A DNA stretch of 64,000 nt from Talpa occidentalis (lineage: Eukaryota; Chordata; Mammalia; Eulipotyphla; Talpidae). Location of the stretch: contig NW_023601433.1 in assembly GCF_014898055.3 (NCBI RefSeq), forward strand, positions 22,247,641 through 22,311,640. Reading direction: 5' to 3'. A program made the position numbers and the translations under genes. The notes below the pieces were generated by a model, which did no database searches, had not been told where the DNA came from, and saw nothing but the letters and a program-made list of their open reading frames with translations. Shown here piece after piece: positions 1 through 12,489 of this stretch (position 1 is the first letter of the stretch; each line of letters opens with the position of its first letter).

Positions 1-1146
1 GTTTTCTCCTATGTTAATTATTTAGGACTTATATAGTTTTGCATTTTATATTCAGGTCTATGGTTAATTTTGAATTAATTTTCATGAAGGTGTAAGATCT
101 GTGTCTAGATTCATTGTTTTGCTTGTGGATGTCCACTTTCTCCAGCATCACCTGTTGAAAAGACTCCTTTCTCTACTGACTTGCCTGTGTTCATTTGTGA
201 AAGATCGGTTGATTATTTATGTTGGTCTGTTTCTGTGCCCTTTCTGTTCCATTGATCTCTTTGTCTGCCCAGCGCATTTTTAATTCAACTTGAAGGTTTG
301 AATCCACTGTATCTTGCACAAATATCTATAAATAATGCACAAATATATCTTAGGAGACATATTTGCATTGCATTTTTTCAGTATCTTTACTGAAGGAAAG
401 TGTTACATGCATATGTTCAGGCTGATGAAATGGGTCAGTTTCATGTCATTAATTAAATCACAGTTCAAAGGTGACTTACTGCTGGAAACATGAATGGGCC
501 TTGAACACATTATGTTAAGCGAGATGGGTCCAAAAGGTGAGGACAGGAACTATATGATAGCACTTGTATATGGGATCTTAAAAGGTCAAACCCATTAAAG
601 AATAGAGGTAGAATATTTCACTTTATCAAGTGACTTTTCAGCTTCCAGCCTAGTGAAAGTTACATTCATTGAGTGCCTGAAGGGGAGGTTTGATTTTGTG
701 GATATGAATTTAAAATAGCTATTATAGTATTTTATATTCTTTCAAAGTATGGGACAAGCATAGCATTTTTACTTATAATTTTGACTAAGTAGACTTTCTC
801 TGTAACTTTGTGATTTCAATTTGATGGTTGATTCCTATGACTATTTGTTTACAAATCTCCTGATCAAACATTAAATACTTAGCAGAAATCGAGAAATTGG
901 AGGAGGAAAAGATGAAGACAATTTAAATAATTTTTAAAAATTTTTAAATAATTTAAAAAATTTAAATAAAGGTATGAGGCAGAGGGAATTCTGAATAGTT
1001 TCTAAGTAGCTGTCTTAAATCCTTTCTTGAAAATAACAAATTTTATTAAAAGCAAGTTACTGTTATTGTTCCTGAGGGATTACAGTAACAGATAGCCATT
1101 TCCTGGAGCCAGTGATGCATGCTGTGGCATTGCTTCTCATCCTCAG
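1..1146 (+). other. ABCB10 intron, 3' part, ending at the acceptor before 1147
   Basis: AT-rich intronic sequence with no coding potential that I recognise. Around 490-600 it resembles the degenerate 3' end of an old L1 in sense orientation (MLSE-like peptide followed by a rearranged tail). It ends in a polypyrimidine tract and AG at 1145-1146. Confidence 0.75.
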
Positions 1147-4100
1147 GTCTGAGCTCCTTCTACTCGGAGTTGATGAAAGGACTGGGTGCCGGGGGACGCC
1201 TCTGGGAGCTCATTGAGCGAGAGCCTGAGCTTCCTTTCAATGGTAGGCCTGAAATTGGTTTCGTCTTTTCTGGGGCTAAACAAATGTGACTTTGGGCAGC
1301 TAGACAGCTCCTTGCTCTCCCTGGGAAGGATGAGCATGACAAGGGCATCATCCTTGGCAGGGGAACGGTCATCAGAGGAAGGACTGCTGCTGGGATGTTG
1401 CTGCAGCCAAAGAGATCCTGGGAAGTGTGGAGGCTGGAAGCACAGTGTCCTGTCCACTGTTTACCTCCCTGTCGGTGCTGTGTTACCACTGCAGCAAGGC
1501 AGAAATGAGCACAGCCAAGGGGTGGAAATAGGAGGGACCCTGGCCAGTCAAGCGAATTTGTTTTCCCTAGTGATTTTGCACTGCTACCAGTCATAGGAGG
1601 AAAGGAAGAGGGATCACACTATAAAGTCTCAACATTTCTTGGCTTGGGGTATGGAGTGAGGGGTGCCAGTGCTAATTGGGTAGAGCCAACTCTTTTATCA
1701 GCTATTTCCCAGGAAGCCAGTGCAAGCCTGGGCCAATGAGGGCCCAGGAGAAGTGTAGTGGTGAGCAGTATCCACTCCCATCTACTGACCCCTGGGACTT
1801 TTTCGGTTAGCCCAGGTTAGTTAAATAAAAGCCCAGTATATTCTCCATTGTGATAGGCTGTATAAGAAATAAGCTCAGTTGAGAAAGATTGAACAATTCT
1901 CTTAACTCAGCAGCAAGGTAATACCAGGACACTAGAACATACCTTTGACCCCTCTAGCTCTATGGCCGATGTGCAGTGCCCACCTATTTATCATCATTCT
2001 CTCATTCTCTCAGAACTTTATTTAGAGTGAATAAGGAAAACCCTGGACCAAGACAACTACAGGGAGAATGTGACTGGGTTTGAAGCCAGACAGCTGCAGG
2101 GGTGGATACTAACTCCATTACTTGCTCGCTTGGGCAGTTGTAGTCTCTGAGCCTCAGTGTCCTGTCAGTAAAACTTGGGCAGTCATTTCTACTTCTCATG
2201 GCTGGGAGATCACACAAGACTGTGTATTTGCAGAGCAGGCACCATTAGGCATCACACAAAGTCCTTTCCCTGCTCAGCCAGTAGGGGCTCAGACTCCAGG
2301 ACAGCCATGGTGGTGCTGTCTGTCTATGTGGGAGAACCGTGAGTTTGATCCTGCATTAAGTTAATACTAATCTGTTTATATTCCAGAGGGGGTCATCTTA
2401 AGCGAGAAAAGCTTCCAAGGTGCTTTGGAGTTTAAGAACGTGCATTTTGCCTATCCGGCTCGCCCAGAGCTGTCCATATTCCAGAACTTCAGCCTTTCGA
2501 TCCCATCAGGATCAGTCACAGCACTGGTTGGCCCAAGTGGTTCTGGCAAATCAACAGTGGTTTCCCTCCTCCTGAGATTGTATGACCCAGTTTCTGGTGA
2601 GTAGTTTGCCCTATGTGGGGCTAGAGAGCGCTCCTGAGCCTCTACTCTTGTACTCTGGGATGGGATCTCATTGTGCAAAGACCTTGTAGTGTGAGAGCTC
2701 TGAATGCCAGAGGGCTTGTTCCCAGGAAAGAAAATCCCTTAAACAAAGGTGTCACTTTTAGAACTATGACAGCTCATATTGGAGGTCTGTTAGGCATTTT
2801 GTCTATTTCATGTCTCACCTCTTCAAGTCTAGAGTACCTCCTGAATCCCCCCCACCCATCTCCTATGCTGGTGTCCCTGATGCCCTCCTACTAGGAGGGA
2901 GACAGGCCAGGCTGCTCAGTGGCTATAAGAAGGTGCCTCCTGGCACTGCCACCCATGACCGGTACCAGGGAGTAAGTGTCAGGAGCTTCAGCTGCTGAGC
3001 CTATGCAGGAACCATAGTTGCTCCTGGAGCCCTCTGACTGCTTGTACCTGCGAAGTGCTCTGTGGTTAGTGTGAAAACAGGTATTTGAACACCAATGATT
3101 CACCTCTATATGATTGTTCCATGGAAGCTGTTTTGGGGAGTAAGGATTTTTTTTATGAATCTTTCTTTTCTTGATATTTACTTTATTCTTAACTGTATTA
3201 TAGCATTTTTTAAAGCAGAGGACACTTTGTTTCACTTATACCCTTTTTTTTAAAGATTTATTTATCCATTCATACAAGAACTGGGGTATAGGCCAAAGGT
3301 GTGGGGGGTGAGAGGATTCACCAGACACACAGTGGGGAGCAGAATAGGCAGACTGAGTGAAATACACTGCTGAGGGGAGCAGTGGGCTAGACAGGAGAGG
3401 TCTACTGCACCATGTGGGTTGCTCCCTGGCTGGGGATCCAATTCATGCTGCAGTGGCTGAGGATAGCTTCATAAGTTGCATCTTAACCCCTTGTGCCACC
3501 AGAGAAGCCCACTTATACCCTTTTTTGTTGAGATATAATTGATTGATAACATGTTAGTTTCATTTGATACATGTATGTATTGCAAAATACTAACCACAAT
3601 ATTGTCTGGTTAATATCCTTTACCACCTATAGTTACAACATTTATATCCTTCTTTATGTCAGACCCTTGGGTAGGTATTCCATATGTGATATTTTATTTT
3701 GAGTTGAGAAAATAATGATATTTCCCAGCAAGTAAACATCTGTTAGTAAAAATCAAAACAGAAATCTAAATAGAATGGCTTATGGTTTTTGTATGTGTGC
3801 TTTTTGGTTAAACCAATGACAGCTGATTATGTGCTGAGTAATTATTTGACTTGCAGATCTGACCATAGAATCACTAACTATGTTAAAATGGGTGCTATTA
3901 CACTGTCTGTGGAATCACTGTCTTAATTCACTCTATTTGCTCTAAATCTGCATTTTAAAAAATTCTACAGGAAGACCTAATCTCTTTAACTTTTACCAGT
4001 GTGGAGAGCAGCAACTTAAATCTACTAATGCTGTGCCTTTCCTGATGACCTCCCATAACTGTCCCTCCTGCCCCAACATCCTTTGCTAAGATATTTAAAG

Positions 4101-7100
4101 TGGTGGCTTAAGTTTTTTGCTGAGTTACTAAGTTTTATTTGGTTTCTTCTATGTGTACAAGAGATATAGATGGATTATCAACTTATTTTTGGTTTAAAAA
4201 AAGAAAAATCCTAGCTAGGTAGATGCAAATCAAGTCAAAATATCAAATCCCTCATTTCTTCATCACAGTGAATAAATTAAGAGGAAAAGAAACTACATTT
4301 AAATTCCTGCCCATGTACTGTAGAACAGCTTATACTTTCAAGGTCAAAGAGCTCAGGTTTTTCCCAGTGTATGAAGGTTTCCAACTGGCTTGTATAATTC
4401 ACACCACTCACTGAGAAGACATGGCTTTCCCTTTGTTAGTCATCATCATCATCACCAGACATTGTTGAGTTCCCTCATTGTGCAGAATTAATTTTATTGG
4501 CTACATCTAATTATTTAGAATCTCTGCCCCAATATCGATGAGATGCTTAGTTGCATGTAACAAATTCTCCTCCAACTAAGTGCATACAGGGAGGGGTATT
4601 TTAAGGAGTTATGAAAGTATTTAATGATCTTTGGTGGGGTTGGACTTTCAACACACCATGCAGAACTTTACCAGGTCTTCAAGGTAGCTGCCAGTGGTGA
4701 CGTGGTCAGCGAATTGGAGAATTAGGCAGTCACTGTCATGGGTTCAGTTTCAGACTGTGTCCCTTCTTCCAGTGTTTGTGTCAGCAAGTGACACCTTGTG
4801 GCTTGCCCCTCTCCCCTCTAACTCCTGAATCAGAGCTTTGCATTGGTGCACCTTTGTGGATTCTGAGTCTGGGAAGCTGTCTGCAACCTCTGGATGAAGG
4901 AGCCAGGGCTGGATGGATGAACTAGAGGGGCTAGTCATCTAACCACTGAGGAAGTGAGTAGATCTAGAGAGTCTGTGAGATATGTTGTTTTAGTTTCTGT
5001 TTAGAGATTTTGAGTATCTTTAAAAAGCTGAGTCTGGAGCCTGCCTGCCAGATTCTTTCTGTCTTTACATTAGTCATGGGCCCCGGGACTCTCAGTGACT
5101 TTCATTTTCTCTTTACAAGGAACTATCAGTCTTGATGGCCATGATATCCGCCAACTAAATCCCGTCTGGCTGAGATCGAAGATTGGGACAGTGAGTCAGG
5201 TACGAGAGGATTCTGTTTTTATTAAACTTTCGTTTTAAATTGCTTTTTATCAATTGTCTTGTCAATCTCACATGGCAGATTGCTTGGGTTGGTAAATAGT
5301 GCTGTTCCTAAAAACCTTATACACTTTAACTAGTTGATACATTGACTTTTTAATCAAAAGCTAGGACGTGAGAATGGGGAAAAAATGATATAACTTTTCA
5401 GCTTCTATTGACTCTTCAGAAATTCCATTTTCATTACTAGTCACAGTCTATTGCTTTGCATAATGGGTTTCAGGGATAAGCAAGCAAAGGCTATGGCAAA
5501 AATCAGGATCTCTTTGAAAAGAGGCTGACGATTTCAAGGCAGATATTAATGGAATGTAGTGGCTTGACTCTAGGGTCAAGGCTGGGTTACACTTCTAGAG
5601 GTTGATGAGAATATTTTCCTTTTTAAAAAAGATTTATTTTTATTTATTTATGCATAAAAGAACTGGGGTGTAGGTCAGAGGTGCAAGGGGTAAGAGGATT
5701 AATCAGAGACAGGGTAGGGAGCAGAACAGTCAGATCTACTGAAATACACTGGGAGCAGCTGGCGAGACAAGATGCCTTGTGGGTCAGCTCCCTGGATGGG
5801 GATCAGACTCGTGCTGCAGTGGCTGCTGATAGCTTCATAGTGCTGAGACTTAACCCCTTATACCACAAGGGAGGCCCCGTAAACATGAATTTTTTTAACA
5901 AGTCTGTAACATTTTAACAAGTCTATTGGGTGAATTTATAGGGAATGAAGAAAATACATCTTTGGGAACAGCATGATCATTTAATATAAGTACTGTATAA
6001 AGCTCCACTGTATATACTAGATATATTTGATTTTAAGTCACTCAAATACATCTCAATTTTAATAAGATCCTCTATGCACACATTTGCTACTGAAAACTGA
6101 AATGGCACATCAAAAATTTTTATCATAGTTCAAATGTTTGAAAGCCTGGAGATCTATTAAAGCACCCTGCCCGAATTAGGCGCTAATCAAACCACCCAAT
6201 AGTGGCTTACTTTCCTCCCACACAAGTTATTTTGCTCAAAGTTCCTGTGTTGCATTTCATCTCTCCAACCTGAGGTTTCTCTAAACTACACAAATAAGAC
6301 CTACTAGTGCTTTTTTGAGTCAAATAAAAGAATGTAACTGAAGTACACTGAGGTCATTCATGCACAAGCAACATTAGGTTTCTTCTAAGTTACTGGAATG
6401 AAGTTAGAAAAGAGATGCAAGAAAAAGATGTCACAGAATTTGTGTCGCAGGTTACAGAACATGAGCTCAGGGTCCCTCACAGCACTGAGCAGCTCTCCCA
6501 AGCTGCTGTGTAGTGACCCACCCCAGAATTGCTGTCAAGAAAGGACAGTACAAGAATAAGGTTTATGGCTTAGTTGATTCCGTGTCATAATTTTCCTCCA
6601 TGGCAATCTTCTCTTCAGGAAACTCTGTGACACTGGCAACCAACAGCACAGTGATTGTTTTTTATTCTTTTGTCAGAGAAAATTGGTTGAGGTTTGGGTA
6701 TCTGATTTTTGTTCCCCTTCCCCTCCATTCTTTCTGAGCTATCATCAGTGTCTGTGCTCCCCTCCCTTAGGGGGTGCCAGCCCTGATCCCCTGTAAGATC
6801 TTTTCTTGGTGCTGCTATTAGGGTGGATATTCTGGTAGAGTGGCAGGGAGCTTCACACTAGGTTGAGTCCAGTCACTATGATTCTTTATTAGCCCTTCTG
6901 AGGTAGGTTGTGAGGCAGCTGCCTCTTCCTGGGAACTGTCTTCAGTGGACGTCTTGAGAAGACTAGGGTCAAGGCTGGGTTACACTTCTAGATAGCTCAG
7001 AAGAGAACAAGAAAAACCTGAAGTCCCCCCCCCCAAAAAAAAAAAACTGGGGAAAAAATCTTATTAGATATATTTGAAACCTGTTCTGAAATTTTCGGTA

Positions 7101-10100
7101 AATATATTTTATTTTCATTTTGCAGGAACCAATTTTGTTTTCGTGCTCAATTGCTGAGAACATTGCTTATGGTGCAGATGACCCTTCATTGGTGACTGCT
7201 GAGCAGATAGAGAAAGTGGCTGATGTAGCCAATGCAGCTGCTTTCATCCGAAATTTCCCTCAAGGATTCAACACTGTGGTTGGAGAAAAGGGCATTCTCC
7301 TTTCAGGTACCTTTTTAGTGCTGGTAGCAAACACTCTTCAGGCAGATCATATTGCAGTATTATTTTCTAATTAGACTTTTGTACTTAGAGTTTATGAAAT
7401 TAGCTCTTCTACTTTATAAAATCTCCTTTGTATGTGGACAACTCCCCCACTTTCCTTCACTTTCTACCCTAAAGGTGTTCCTGATTTCCCACTGAGTGTG
7501 CCATTGAGTAGTACTCAGCCACAGCAGCCTTTTTCTTATCTGAGAAAAGATGTGTTTTGTGATTTGAAATCCTTGAAAATTGTAGAAAATGAGAATGATT
7601 TGTTCAGGAAAGCAGGGACTGTGACTCAGGAACAGAATTGAGAACAGAAGAGTTCTTTATCCCCCAGTTTGTACTGTACACGTCAGACCAGGGGTTGACA
7701 CACTTTTCTACAAAGAGCCAGAGAGCACATATTTTAGGTCTTATGGGCCACCTGTGGTCTCTGTCACAACCCTTTTAAAACATAAAAACCACTCTTAGAT
7801 CAGCCTGTAGCATTGTTTGCTGTGCCCTGTTCTAGAGGAATGAAAGACTCAGTCCTGAGGCACATTCTGTTCCCTGTGATATCTGAGCACATCTAGCTTA
7901 TCATAGTGAATTGTGGGTGCTGTATTTTCAGGAGCCAGAGAACCTTTTAATTTAATTTAATTTTTTTTTTTTTTTTGCTTCAGAGTGCAGATGTGGGACC
8001 AATGAGTACAACTTACGGGGAAATAAATATTTGGTTAAACACAGGGTTTTTTTTTAATCACAAACATTGAAATATGCTTCCTTTCCTGATGATGATTTCT
8101 GTCTCAGGACATGTCCGAGCCCAGCACGGAGGCCCCAGGTCTCAGTGAAGCCTGCCTGGCTGGACTAGAACAGTATTTATTTGCAACTTTAAACTTCTTA
8201 CTTTAAATTAGATCACAGAAAATTTAACATAGAAATGTTTTCAGTGTATTGTGTATGATTTTTTAAACTATGAGCAGTAGGTGAAAGCATGTTTTTGATA
8301 GATTTGGAGTTCCGGAAAGTAGTCAGGCATTGCTGCATAGAAGGGAACTGCTGCTGCATCTCTGAAGCAGCATTTCTGTCCTAAGGCAGAACCAGTGTGA
8401 GCTGCTTGTGGCATCACCAGAACCATCGAGGCGTTGGGTTGGGCACTCCCTGTCTGTCCCACAATCACACCACTTCTCCCTTGGAGCAGATTCTGCGTGT
8501 CTTCTTCCCTCTACCAGGATTTCAGGTTCCATTTCACAATGAACTAAACAAAGGTTTCAGTCCACTCTTGCTTTTTGGGAGGGGAAGAATATCTAGCAGT
8601 ACTTCCCGGGTGCCACTGAGCGCTGAGGGTTTCTCAGCACTGACTTAAGCACTCACTTGGCTGCTTTACTGACCAACCTCAGAGCCCTGGGGCACCCTTG
8701 CCAGAGATGTTCAGAAAGAAAGGGCTCCCCTTGCTGGAAGCATGGGGTTTGAGGGCAGCATTCAGCAACACCACACATTTTGGTCAATGATGAAGTTTTT
8801 GTTTTAGGATGAAATATATGATGTTCAATATTAATTACCGTTAATAATTATGTTCAACCAATAAAATCAACCAAAAGCGAATGTTTTCATCAGAAAAAAT
8901 GAAATTGAATTTTCCAAAACAAACTAAGTCAGGAATGAGTCTGGACTACTGCGCCCTGAGGCTTTGCCAGTTGTGAATTAGAAGTGTAGGCCCCTGGAGG
9001 AAAGGTGAAGGGTGGAGTGAGACTCAGCCGAGGAAGGCTGTCATCTCCGACGTTCTGCTTCCCTTCATAGACTTTGTCTGAACCTCCCCTCTGCCCACCC
9101 CCAAGTTTGCTTGTTCCCTGGCTTTGAGTTTGGGCTTTAAAAAGGAGAGGGGCATTTAGAGGGACTTACTCTATTGTTACTTCCAGTTTCATGTGTCCAC
9201 AGTTTTTCCCTAGGGCAGGGAAAAGGAGAGAAAAACATTGAGAATGGAAAGTTTTAAGAATAGTGCCCCTAGGCAGGAGAGTAGAATCATAAATCCTGGT
9301 ACCACTGATACCTTTTACTCCCATCCACTTCACATGTTAAAAAACCTCTAAGTATGTTGAGTTTCTGGTCTCCTTGCTACATTGAAGACCTTGGCTCTGG
9401 CACTCACCAGCTTGGCCAGGTTATTTTGTATCTCAGTTTTTCATCTTTAAAAGGAGAATAATTATAAGATATATACTTCATAGGAGTTTAAAAAAAGATT
9501 GAATGAGACAATACATGTGATACATTTAGAAAATGCCTGGTACATGGGAACTCCTCAATAAATTATAGCTATAATAATAGTTATTATTATTAATTTTGAA
9601 AGTAAGAAGATGATATATTTAAACAATAGGTTTTTGTTCTACCATATATGTCAGGTGTGCCTGACTCTAGAAGAAGCTACCTTGAAATGGCCACATGGTC
9701 TATCAGAAAAACCTATTACCAATAACATGTTAAGGCTTTCAGTTAAAAAAACATGTGTTGTTATTGTCAGGTGGCCAGAAACAGCGGATTGCAATTGCCC
9801 GTGCTCTGCTTAGGGTAAGTCTGAAGCCACTTGGCTGGATTTTTTTGTCATTGTTTGAATTAGAGACCTTATAATAGGTAATTCACTATTTTCCTCCTTC
9901 CCCTCCCCCCACCTTTTTTTGAAGAGAAAAGGTAGGGATGGTTGGTAGTTCTGGCTGAAGATGGGATTTGAACCCTTGTCCTTCAGACTCTTCACTCCTT
10001 GCTCTTTAACAACTATGCTGAGGATAAAGTCCCTCCCAGTTCTGGGGGAAGATGAGTAGCACATAGTGCATGTTGTCCCAGTTTAACAAGAACTAACTAC

Positions 10101-12489
10101 GTATCAGGAGCCCAGTAATGTGCTGGGGTTGACAGGGGAGAAAAGTTTAACACATGGACCTTCCATAGCATAGTTTCTCCATAACTGGTCAAGTATTGAT
10201 TAAATCAAAGTATCAGGGCCTCCCCTGGTGGCGCAGTAGTTGAGCACTGGACTGTGAGGCTGCCCGCAGCCTCTGCAGCACTGGTTCGATCCCTGGCCAC
10301 CGGCAAGGGTCCCACATGGCATGACAGACCTCTCCTGCCAAGCCCGCTGCTCCCCTCAGCACTGTGTTTCGTCATTCTGCCTGCTCTGTTCCCCGCTCTG
10401 GCTTTGGTGAATTCTCTCACCCTCCCGCACTTCTGACTGTACCCAGTGCTTGTATAAATAAATAAATAAATCTTTAAAAATAAATAAATAAATAAATAAA
10501 AGTATCAAAACAGTACAGCTATGCTTATTTATATAATCTGAAATCAACTAATAAACCCAATAGTACAGACTTGAAATACTTACCCAAAATTCCTGGGAGG
10601 AGAGGGAAAAGCCATTTTAGCTGAATGCTATAGTCATTGTGATTTTTAGGAAATCATAGCTTTCCCTTTTGTTATAAAACAACTCTTCAGATTTGTAAGT
10701 GATTTTGGAAAAAAAAAGCTTTATTGAAGCATCATTTCCATATAAATTTAGAGTTGTGTAACCATCATATAAACCAAGTTTTGAACATTCCTGGCACACC
10801 ATATTAAGATCCCTTGTATCCATTTGCAGTCTTTCCCCATTCCTACCTCTAACTTCACATGACCACTCATTTACTTTCTGTCTATCTAGAGTTGCCTTTC
10901 TGGGCATTTCAGATGTATGAAATTAGACAAGATACGGTCTTATGCTTTCAGCCTCTCTAATGCTTTTCTGCTTTCTTCATGTTGTAACTTACATCACTGT
11001 TTCATTCCTTTCTGTTGCTGAATGGTACTTCTTTGTATGAGTAGACTACAATTTGTTGATCCACTCACTGGTTGATGAGCATTTGGGTTTTTTCTAGTTT
11101 GAGACTATTGTGAATATTATTGCTATGAATAGTGTAAAAATTTTGGTGTGGACATATGTTTTCATTTTTTGTGGATCAATTTCTAGGCAAAGCTAAAATT
11201 TAATGCATTGTATCTATATATATGAGCTTACTCTTATTTTTGCTCTGTTTATGATATTCCTGACCAAGCTAACTATAAGCAGGACTTTGAGTGTAGACCA
11301 GTGTGTAGTGATGATGATTTAAAATCATCTCTAACTCTTATTTTACATGCTTATCAGGCACTTAATAGTTTTTTATTTTTTGTAGCAGCTTTATTGTTAT
11401 AGGACCACATACTATACAACTTGTCCACTTAAAGTATATAATTCAAGGGTTTTAGTGTATTCAGAGTTGTGCATCCATTCACCATAATTAAAAATCTTTT
11501 CATCACCCCAAAAAGAGACTGTATTTTCTTTATCAGTCATGTACACACACCTCACCATTGACTGCAGCCCTAGCTGACCCTAGTTTGCTTTCTGTCTCTA
11601 TAGACATGCATGTTCTGGACATTCATGTAAACAAAGTCATACAACATGTGACATTTTGTGTCTTAACAGTATCAGCACTTCATTTCTTTTTGAGAGTTTG
11701 TATTTTTCTAACAAAAGTACGTTTTCTTTTTAATGTTTTTCCTCCTTCAGAATCCCAAAATTCTTCTCCTAGATGAAGCAACCAGGTGAGGATATCTTAA
11801 TACTATGTGTAATTGTATTAAGCCAATTTCTTCCTTAATAAGAATTTGTTATTTTGTACTTCAGTGATACAGCCGAAGAGGCCTTCCCCACTTATACTTT
11901 AAAGTGACCAAGTTTGGATTGATAATGACAGTTGGGAGGCAGTGGCCAGGCTGAGTCATGAGTTTAGGATTCTAGTTCCAATTCAGATACATTTGGGATG
12001 AATCCCTAATTTTTCTCATCAGTAACTATGCAGAATGCTTGTCTGCTTATGTTGCAGTGGTTCAGTGGAAATCAGAGGTCCCAAGATTCCTTTTTACAGT
12101 AACATTATAATATAGAATATAGAGAGAGACTGAAGAAGTTGCAATTTCGATCATAGTAAATATTCACTGACAATGATAGGCTACTGTATATGAAACAGAA
12201 AATACAGTATACATGACACTGACATCTTTGCTTTCTCAATGGGTTTTCCTGTTTAAGTGCATTGGATGCTGAAAATGAGTACCTTGTACAAGAAGCTCTA
12301 GATCGACTAATGGAAGGAAGAACAGTGTTAATTATTGCTCATCGCCTTTCCACCATCAAGAATGCGAATGTGGTAGCTGTTCTTGACCAAGGAAAAATTA
12401 CTGAATATGGGAAGCATGAAGAACTGCTTTCAAAACCAGATGGGACATACAGAAAATTAATGGGCAAACAAAGTTTTATTTTAGCATAA
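1147..12489 (+). CDS. ABCB10: ABCB10, 3' part: last seven coding exons (probably exons 7-13) of the mitochondrial ABC transporter
   Basis: Exons read from splice sites and phase are 1147-1242, 2387-2596, 5120-5199, 7126-7306, 9771-9814, 11751-11785 and 12258-12489 (stop TAA). All introns are GT-AG and the joined frame is open for about 291 residues, roughly the C-terminal 40% of the family protein. It holds the end of the transmembrane domain ([20 protein letters not shown]) and the whole nucleotide-binding domain. Walker [10 protein letters not shown] is at 2530-2556. The Q-loop VSQEP spans the 5199/7126 junction and the signature LSGGQ spans 7306/9771. Walker [13 protein letters not shown] spans 11785/12258, and the H-loop IIAHRLS is near 12334-12354. 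ABCB10 is a homodimeric half-transporter of the inner mitochondrial membrane, linked to heme biosynthesis and, in published work, biliverdin export. All catalytic motifs are intact. The protein ends KQSFILA. The 5' exons lie upstream of the window. Confidence 0.97.
2060..2205 (+). repeat. MIR-like ancient SINE fragment
   Basis: The order of short blocks matches the MIR core as known: a 'gactgggtttgaa' start, a 'tggatactaactccattacttgct' like segment, then 'ctgagcctcagtgtcctgtc' and 'agtaaaacttggg'. It is strongly diverged and lies in the ABCB10 intron before the Walker A exon. Confidence 0.65.
2597..5119 (+). other. ABCB10 intron between the Walker A exon and the next exon
   Basis: A 2.5-kb intron. 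Apart from the SINE at 3249-3509 and a short CATCAT run near 4441, I see no recognisable element or open frame of note. Confidence 0.7.
3249..3509 (-). mobile_element. tRNA-derived SINE (older, 'aactggggtata' subtype), antisense
   Basis: Read on the minus strand it starts with the tRNA-like head (GGCTTCTCTGGTGGCAC) and ends in an A-rich ATAAATAAATC tail. It is flanked by a target-site duplication, cacttataccctttttt, at 3233-3249 and 3510-3526. Confidence 0.9.
5570..6992. repeat. Perfect 30-bp direct repeat, two copies 1.39 kb apart
   Basis: The 30-bp segment beginning ctagggtcaaggctgggtta occurs identically at 5570-5599 and 6963-6992, both in the ABCB10 intron 5200-7125. Homology stops abruptly on both sides. 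It is not part of the SINE family seen here. Confidence 0.9.
5621..5878 (-). mobile_element. tRNA-derived SINE (older subtype), antisense
   Basis: The same family head in reverse (ccacaagggaggcccc at the right end) and the (TTTAT)n tail complement at the left. Internal positions are diverged, which suggests an older copy. It lies in an ABCB10 intron. Confidence 0.88.
7687..7833. repeat. MER5-type (hAT-Charlie) non-autonomous DNA transposon fragment
   Basis: It contains the characteristic order caggggttgacacacttt, tacaaagagccagagag, atattttaggtcttatgggcc and ggtctctgtcacaac, as remembered for MER5/Charlie elements. It is diverged, as expected for an ancient eutherian element. Confidence 0.75.
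7834..9384 (+). other. ABCB10 intronic sequence without recognised features
   Basis: Part of the intron between 7306 and 9771. There is a T-rich run near 7960-7976. Short open frames around 8268-8648 on both strands have no recognisable protein similarity, and I see no splice-supported exon. Confidence 0.6.
9385..9600 (+). repeat. MIR SINE, nearly complete
   Basis: A clear MIR layout: 'ctctggcactcaccagcttggcc', then 'tctcagtttttcatctttaaaa', then 'gaatgagacaatacatgtga', then 'aaatgcctggtacat', ending in 'cctcaataaattatagct' and an ATT-rich tail. It lies 170 bp upstream of the ABCB10 exon at 9771. Confidence 0.85.
10216..10498 (+). mobile_element. tRNA-derived SINE (younger, 'gtacccagtgc' subtype), sense
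   Basis: The tRNA-like head gggcctcccctggtggcgca has an A-box-like ggcgcagtagttgagc and a B-box-like ggttcgatccc. The body contains cctctcctgcc and ctcagcactgtg, and the tail is a long (AAAT)n. The TSD aaagtatca lies at 10207-10215 and about 10499-10507. Confidence 0.92.
10700..11180 (-). repeat. Old L1 (L1M-like) 3' UTR fragment, antisense
   Basis: Antisense L1 3'UTR signature: 'gctttattgaagcatcatttcc', then 'agagttgtgtaaccatca', 'ccttgtatccatttgc', 'tttctgtctatctagagttg', then 'tgctgaatggtacttctttgtatga'. It is diverged and has no clear target duplication. Confidence 0.7.
11360..11690 (-). repeat. Second old L1 3' UTR fragment, antisense
   Basis: It repeats the same antisense L1 3'UTR layout (gcagctttattgttatagga, then gttgtgcatccattcacca, then ctttctgtctctatagac). 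It is probably a separate ancient insertion just upstream of the Walker B exon at 11751. Confidence 0.65.

Noticed and set aside
10216..10290. tRNA gene candidate (A-box and B-box-like sequence)
   Set aside because: The sequence is the SINE head, repeated about 20 times with an A-rich 3' tail and TSDs; it is not a functional tRNA.
10205..10436. Recurring short ORFs with [24 protein letters not shown] peptides
   Set aside because: The same peptide appears at every SINE copy; it is the translated tRNA-like SINE body.
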